Assembly: GCA_021790715.1 (NCBI GenBank)
Contig: JAJYGK010000146.1
Location: forward strand, 4,260-19,880
DNA from: Chloroflexota bacterium
GTDB lineage: Bacteria > Chloroflexota > Limnocylindria > Limnocylindrales > CSP1-4
Direction of reading: 5' to 3'
DNA length: 15,621 nt
The translations under genes were made by a program, and so were the position numbers. Positions 12,138-15,621 of the stretch are shown here, in pieces. Each line of letters opens with the position of its first letter. Position 1 is the stretch's first letter. The notes under the pieces were generated by a model that did not search any database, was not told the origin of the DNA, and saw only the letters and a list, made by a program, of their open reading frames with translations.

Positions 12138-13319
12138 GTGAGCCGCGATCTGCCGATCTTCACCCCGCCCGGGGCGGGGCATCCCCACGCCTTCGAGCCG
12201 CCGACGATCGCGATGGCCGGCATGCTCGACGTTCCCGGCGAGCACGTTCCCGGCGAGCACGGACCCGGCGAGCCCGGGGTGCCGGGCTCCCGTCGGACCG
12301 TCCCGCCATCCGGTCCGGCCGCCCTGCCGTCCGGTCGGGCCGCCCCGCCACCCGTTCCCAACGGCCGGGGCCCCCTCCCGCACCGCCACCCCGACTGGAT
12401 CCGCGCCCGCATCCCCACCGGCGAGCGCTACTTCGAGCTCAAGGGGCTCATGCGCGGCCTCACACTGCACACGGTCTGCGAGGAGGCGCGCTGCCCCAAC
12501 ATCGGCGAGTGCTGGGACCAGCGCACCGCCACGGTCATGATCCTCGGTGACGTCTGCACGCGCGCCTGCGGCTTCTGCGCGATCAAGACGGGACGGCCGA
12601 CGTGGTTCGACGACGATGAGCCCCGGCGGGTGGCCGAGGCGGTGGCGCAGATGGACCTCGACCACTGCGTGGTGACGAGCGTCGCCCGCGACGACCTGCC
12701 CGACGGCGGCGCGGGCGCCTTCGCCGAGACGATCCGCCAGCTGCGGGCGCGCTGCCCCGGCATGGGCGTCGAGGTGCTGATCCCCGACTTCAACGGCGAG
12801 GAGGCTCCCCTCCGCACGGTCATGGAGGCGGGACCGGACATCCTGAACCACAACGTCGAGACCGTGGCGCGGCTGCAGAAACCGGTCCGCAAGCGGGCCC
12901 GCTACGACCGTTCGCTCGGGGTCCTCGAGCGCGCCAAGGCCTATGCCCGCGAGATCGCGGGCCACGCGGGCACCGTCCACACCAAGTCGAGCATCATGGT
13001 CGGCCTGGGCGAGACGCACGACGAACTGGTGCAGACGTTCCGCGACCTGCGCGCGGTCGACTGCGACATCCTGACCCTCGGCCAGTACCTGCGGCCCTCG
13101 GAGCAGCACCTCCCCGTCGAGCGCTACTACACGCCCCAGGAGTTCGTCGAGCTGCGCGAGGAGGCCCTGGCGCTCGGGTTCAGGCACGTCGAGTCGGGGC
13201 CGCTCGTGCGCTCCTCGTACCACGCGCGGAACCAGGTGCCGGACGCCGAGCGACGGGCGATGGAGCGTGCCGCGCTGCGTGCCGCCGCCGCGGCCGGGGG
13301 CGCGGCGCTCGACGATTAG
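12138..13319 (+). CDS. lipA: Lipoyl synthase (radical SAM) with N-terminal extension
   Basis: A 393-residue radical-SAM enzyme that inserts two sulfurs into protein-bound octanoyl groups to make the lipoyl cofactor of E2 proteins; typical family length is about 300-330. The auxiliary cluster cysteines are C114, C119 and C125 in C-E-E-A-R-C-P-N-I-G-E-C-W. The radical-SAM cluster cysteines are C140, C144 and C147 in C-T-R-A-C-G-F-C. The C-terminal R-S-S-Y-H-A, whose Ser ligates the auxiliary cluster, is at 358-363. The first 85 residues are an extension: P-G-E-H modules at about 32-50 from 15-bp repeats, then a Pro/Ser/Ala stretch from 21-bp repeats. The conserved domain begins about W-I-R-A-R-I-P near residue 94. 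The GTG start is supported by TAGACT 6 nt upstream; its lack of a Shine-Dalgarno fits a leaderless transcript. The 3' end overlaps the next gene. Confidence 0.95.
   Translation: MSRDLPIFTPPGAGHPHAFEPPTIAMAGMLDVPGEHVPGEHGPGEPGVPGSRRTVPPSGPAALPSGRAAPPPVPNGRGPLPHRHPDWIRARIPTGERYFELKGLMRGLTLHTVCEEARCPNIGECWDQRTATVMILGDVCTRACGFCAIKTGRPTWFDDDEPRRVAEAVAQMDLDHCVVTSVARDDLPDGGAGAFAETIRQLRARCPGMGVEVLIPDFNGEEAPLRTVMEAGPDILNHNVETVARLQKPVRKRARYDRSLGVLERAKAYAREIAGHAGTVHTKSSIMVGLGETHDELVQTFRDLRAVDCDILTLGQYLRPSEQHLPVERYYTPQEFVELREEALALGFRHVESGPLVRSSYHARNQVPDAERRAMERAALRAAAAAGGAALDD
12231..12367 (+). repeat. In-frame 15-bp and 21-bp tandem repeats in lipA
   Basis: GTTCCCGGCGAGCAC occurs exactly at 12231-12245 and 12246-12260. 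A variant GGACCCGGCGAGCCC follows at 12261-12275 and a weaker fourth unit at 12276-12290. A separate 21-bp array then follows at 12301-12321 and 12322-12342, with a degenerate third copy after. All unit lengths are multiples of three, so the frame is kept. Confidence 0.85.
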
Positions 13320-14184
13320 CCGGACCGCTCCAGCCGTCCCGCGAATCCCGCTTCGTCACGGCGGACGCGAGCGCCCCTACCTGCTCCACGTCCCCGTCGG
13401 CATCGCGTCGCGGCCGCCGCTCGTCGTGCAGCTGCACGGCCGCGGGATCAGCGCCTCGCAGTTCGACCGCTGGACGGGCTTTTCGCAGCTGGCCAACGAC
13501 GCCGGCTTCGTCGTCGCCATGCCCGAGGCAGTCGGCGAGATCTGGAACGACGGACGGTACCGCGGCGGGGGCTGGCGGGCCGTGGAGGCCGTCGACGACG
13601 TCGACTACCTGGTCGCCGTCATCGACGACGTCGGCGCCCGGCTGGCGATCGACGCGGCGCGCGTGTACGCGGTGGGCATGTCGAACGGCGCGGTCATGGC
13701 GGGCCGCCTCGCCTGCGAGCACCCCGAGCGGCTCGCCGCCATCGCGCAGGTGGCCGGCACGGCCGCGACCGAGATCGCCGCCGCGTGCCGCCCCGCGGTG
13801 CCGCTGCCCGTCCTGTCCATCCACGGGACCGCGGACCGCTTCGCGCCCTACGCCGGCGGGCGCGCGCGCGGCCTTCGCGCCCGCCTCCTCCTGCGACGTG
13901 CCGCCGGGCCGTGCATCGGCGTCGATGCGTGGGCCGCACTCTGGGCCGGGGTCAACGGGGCGGCCGACGAGCCGGAGCGGGAGGAGCTCGCGCCGGACGT
14001 GACGGTGCGGCGCTGGCACGGGCCGTCGCCGCTGTCCGACCTGGCCTTCTACCGGATCGAGGGCGGCGGGCACCGCTGGCCGGGCGGCCGGGAGTGGGTG
14101 CCGCCGTTCCTGGGCCGCACGACGAGCGCCTTCGACGCCACCCGCGTGGCGTGGCGCTTCCTGTCGGCGCATTCCCGCACCTGA
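13279..14184 (+). CDS. LpqC / PHB-depolymerase-like alpha/beta-hydrolase esterase
   Basis: About 301 residues with an alpha/beta-hydrolase fold close to the LpqC and polyhydroxybutyrate-depolymerase esterases; the substrate is unknown. The oxyanion-hole segment V-V-Q-L-H-G-R-G lies near 48-55, and nucleophile Ser135 is in the elbow G-M-S-N-G-A. Candidate acid Asp186 is in H-G-T-A-D-R-F-A-P-Y, and candidate His265 is in E-G-G-G-H-R-W-P-G-G. No signal peptide is visible, so a cytoplasmic enzyme is likely unless the start is misjudged. The start is uncertain: the frame has no ATG before the conserved domain, only GTGs at 13267 and 13279 inside the end of lipA. It therefore overlaps lipA by about 41 bp and is probably translationally coupled. 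A Gly/Ala/Arg-rich segment near 191-205 looks unlike the rest and may be a loop insertion. Confidence 0.82.
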   Translation: MPPPRPGARRSTISRTAPAVPRIPLRHGGRERPYLLHVPVGIASRPPLVVQLHGRGISASQFDRWTGFSQLANDAGFVVAMPEAVGEIWNDGRYRGGGWRAVEAVDDVDYLVAVIDDVGARLAIDAARVYAVGMSNGAVMAGRLACEHPERLAAIAQVAGTAATEIAAACRPAVPLPVLSIHGTADRFAPYAGGRARGLRARLLLRRAAGPCIGVDAWAALWAGVNGAADEPEREELAPDVTVRRWHGPSPLSDLAFYRIEGGGHRWPGGREWVPPFLGRTTSAFDATRVAWRFLSAHSRT

Positions 14185-14193
14185 CTGATCGAC

Positions 14194-14244
14194 CGCACGT
14201 GCCGCCGCCTCGCACGTGCCGCCGCCGCGCACGTGCCACCGTCG
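14194..14244. repeat. Three tandem 17-bp repeats each with palindrome GCACGTGC
   Basis: Copies lie at 14194-14210 (CGCACGTGCCGCCGCCT), 14211-14227 and 14228-14244, with one or a few changes each. Every copy carries the 8-bp palindrome GCACGTGC, so three palindromes are spaced exactly 17 bp apart. The array fills most of the 74-bp gap between two convergent genes. Confidence 0.85.
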
Positions 14245-14258
14245 CGCCGGGAGCGGCG

Positions 14259-15621
14259 TCACGTCCCGACCAGCACCTCGAGCGTGGCGAGCGTCGGATC
14301 GGCGGCGTATGCGATGCGCACCCCCTCGCCGCGGGCCCGCAACAGCGCATCGACCGCGTCCGCCGTCACTTCCTCACCGGGGGCGAGCACCGGGATCCCG
14401 GGCGGATAGGGGGCGACCAGCTCGGCGGCCACGCGACCGACGGCCGTGGCGATCGGCACGGCCTCGCGCGGGGCGAAGAACGCCTCGCGGGGCGACCGGG
14501 CGACGCGCGGCTCGATCGACCAGGCCGCGGCCGGCGCGATCCTCCGTGGCCTCCCTCCATGCCGTCGGATGGACCGTTCGAGGGCGCCGACGAGCCTCTC
14601 CATGCTCGCCTCGTCGTCGCCGATGGTCACCACCGGCACCAGCATGTCGCGGTCCGCCATCTCCAGCGCGATCCCCTCGTCCAGCAGGTCGCGCTCCACG
14701 TCGAACCCGGACGCACCGGTGCCCGGCAGCAGCAGGACGAGCCGCAGCGGGTCGGACCCGGGCAGGCCGACGATCGCCAGGCCGTCAATCGCGCCGAGCC
14801 TCGCCCGCGCGGCCGCCACGAGCGACAGCGCGCGATCGAGCAGCGGTCTGCCGTCGCGCTCCAGCAGTGCACGCGATGCGTCGATGCTCGCGAGGATGGT
14901 CCCGGCCGGGCTCGTCGTGTGCGTGGCGTCGAATGCCCGGTCCAGCCGGCCACGGTCGATCCGCTCGGTCGACGCGAGGACCAGTGCGGCCTGCGAGTAG
15001 CCGGCGAGCATCTTGTGCACGCTCGTGACGAGGGCGTCGGCACCGAGCGACAGCGCGTGGGGCGGGACCGCGGGGTGGAAGCCGAAGTGCGCGGCCCACG
15101 CGGCGTCGACGACGAGGGGGACCCCGCGCGCGTGCGCGAGACGGGCGATCGCGGCGAGGTCGCTGGTGGTGCCGACGTACGACGGATCGCCGACGAAGAC
15201 GGCACGCGCCTGGGGGTGGCCTCGGAGCGCCTCGGCCACCGCGGCCGCGGGCACCGCGGCAGGCAGGCCGGTCGTCGGTTCGACGTCCGGCCGCACCCAC
15301 CTCGGTTCGAGGCCCGCCAGGACGAGCCCGAGGAAGAGCGATCGATGCAGGGTCCGCGACACGACCACGGTGTCGCCGGGCGAGGCGACGGCGAGGGCGA
15401 GCGCCTGGTTCCCGTGGGTTGAGCCGCCCACCGAGAACCGGGCGACGTCTGCGTGCCACAGGCGCGCGGCGCGCGCCTCGGCCGCCGGCAGCACGCCCGC
15501 GGTCAGTTTCGGCACGTCGAGGCCGCCGTAGAGGGGGACGTCGCCGGCGACGACGCGCCCGACGAGATCGACGCGTCCCTTGTGACCCGGGATCGTGAAC
15601 GGCGTCCGCGAGTCCTCGAGG
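14259..15621 (-). CDS. PLP-dependent Orn/Lys/Arg decarboxylase-family protein (N-terminus off right edge)
   Basis: At least 453 residues are visible. The frame stays open to the window edge, and the beginning shows the family signature F-T-I-P-G-H-K-G near visible residues 8-15, so only a few N-terminal residues are missing. Fold-type I PLP enzymes of this family decarboxylate lysine, ornithine or arginine to polyamine precursors; the substrate cannot be told from sequence here. Other marks are L-Y-G-G-L-D, G-G-S-T-H-G-N for PLP phosphate binding, and V-V-D-A-A-W-A-A-H with its Asp codon at 15107-15105. The PLP lysine is in S-V-H-K-M-L (codon 15014-15012). The usual D-E-A-[HW]-G-A-H reads D-A-A-W-A-A-H. 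The C-terminal segment ends P-Y-P-P-G-I-P-V-L-A-P-G-E and a short tail, matching short SpeA-type decarboxylases that lack the response-regulator-like wing domain of E. coli enzymes. It is convergent with the esterase gene. Confidence 0.9.
   Translation of the reverse strand, partial: LEDSRTPFTIPGHKGRVDLVGRVVAGDVPLYGGLDVPKLTAGVLPAAEARAARLWHADVARFSVGGSTHGNQALALAVASPGDTVVVSRTLHRSLFLGLVLAGLEPRWVRPDVEPTTGLPAAVPAAAVAEALRGHPQARAVFVGDPSYVGTTSDLAAIARLAHARGVPLVVDAAWAAHFGFHPAVPPHALSLGADALVTSVHKMLAGYSQAALVLASTERIDRGRLDRAFDATHTTSPAGTILASIDASRALLERDGRPLLDRALSLVAAARARLGAIDGLAIVGLPGSDPLRLVLLLPGTGASGFDVERDLLDEGIALEMADRDMLVPVVTIGDDEASMERLVGALERSIRRHGGRPRRIAPAAAWSIEPRVARSPREAFFAPREAVPIATAVGRVAAELVAPYPPGIPVLAPGEEVTADAVDALLRARGEGVRIAYAADPTLATLEVLVGT

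Noticed and set aside
14194..14244. CRISPR array or transposon ends
   Set aside because: The units are contiguous, there is no spacer, transposase or target-site duplication.

Overview
The window is a very GC-rich (roughly 70% or more) bacterial chromosome segment coding on both strands. It shows no mobile element, integrase, tRNA, rRNA or CRISPR array. Codon use, GTG starts and protein style suggest a high-GC lineage such as Chloroflexota (Limnocylindria-like) or Actinomycetota. That placement is an impression only, since no marker gene is present.

Layout. (1) 1-86, minus: the first 28 codons of a His/Glu-rich protein running off the left edge. (2) 172-1122, minus: MutY-type adenine glycosylase. 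(3) 1195-1551, plus: small four-helix membrane protein. A tandem-repeat spacer follows, then (4) 1678-2061, minus: a small three-helix membrane protein. A repeat- and hairpin-rich divergent intergenic region follows. (5) 2295-5318: phosphoenolpyruvate carboxylase enlarged by low-complexity insertions. (6) 5377-6204: NAD(P)H-hydrate epimerase. (7) 6230-6547: two-helix membrane protein. (8) 6666-11845: a complete branched-chain-type 2-oxoacid dehydrogenase cluster, in the order E3 (lpd), E1 alpha, E1 beta, E2. (9) 12138-13319: lipoyl synthase LipA with a repeat-built N-terminal extension. (10) 13279-14184: an LpqC/PHB-depolymerase-like esterase whose start lies inside lipA. (11) 14259-15621, minus: a PLP-dependent Orn/Lys/Arg decarboxylase-family protein running off the right edge.

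How the genes work together. Lpd, E1 alpha/beta and E2 form one multienzyme complex that oxidatively decarboxylates 2-oxoacids to acyl-CoA. Its E2 carries a lipoyl domain, and the adjacent LipA makes the lipoyl cofactor by inserting sulfur. PEPC replenishes oxaloacetate. The epimerase repairs damaged NAD(P)H, a cofactor also produced by the E3 reaction. MutY, the esterase and the decarboxylase are separate housekeeping functions.

The most interesting signals are not a new gene system but the expression architecture and local repeats. Many starts lack a Shine-Dalgarno sequence and instead sit 6-9 nt after an [TCG]ANNNT hexamer, which suggests leaderless transcripts. Genes inside the dehydrogenase cluster do have Shine-Dalgarno sequences. 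Both lpd and the E2 gene are preceded by a short candidate upstream ORF that starts at such a leaderless position, contains the next gene's Shine-Dalgarno, and stops 4-5 nt before the real start. PEPC and LipA both carry in-frame short repeats encoding P-G-[D/E] modules. PEPC also has Gly where the conserved C-terminal Asn of the aspartate-inhibition site is expected.
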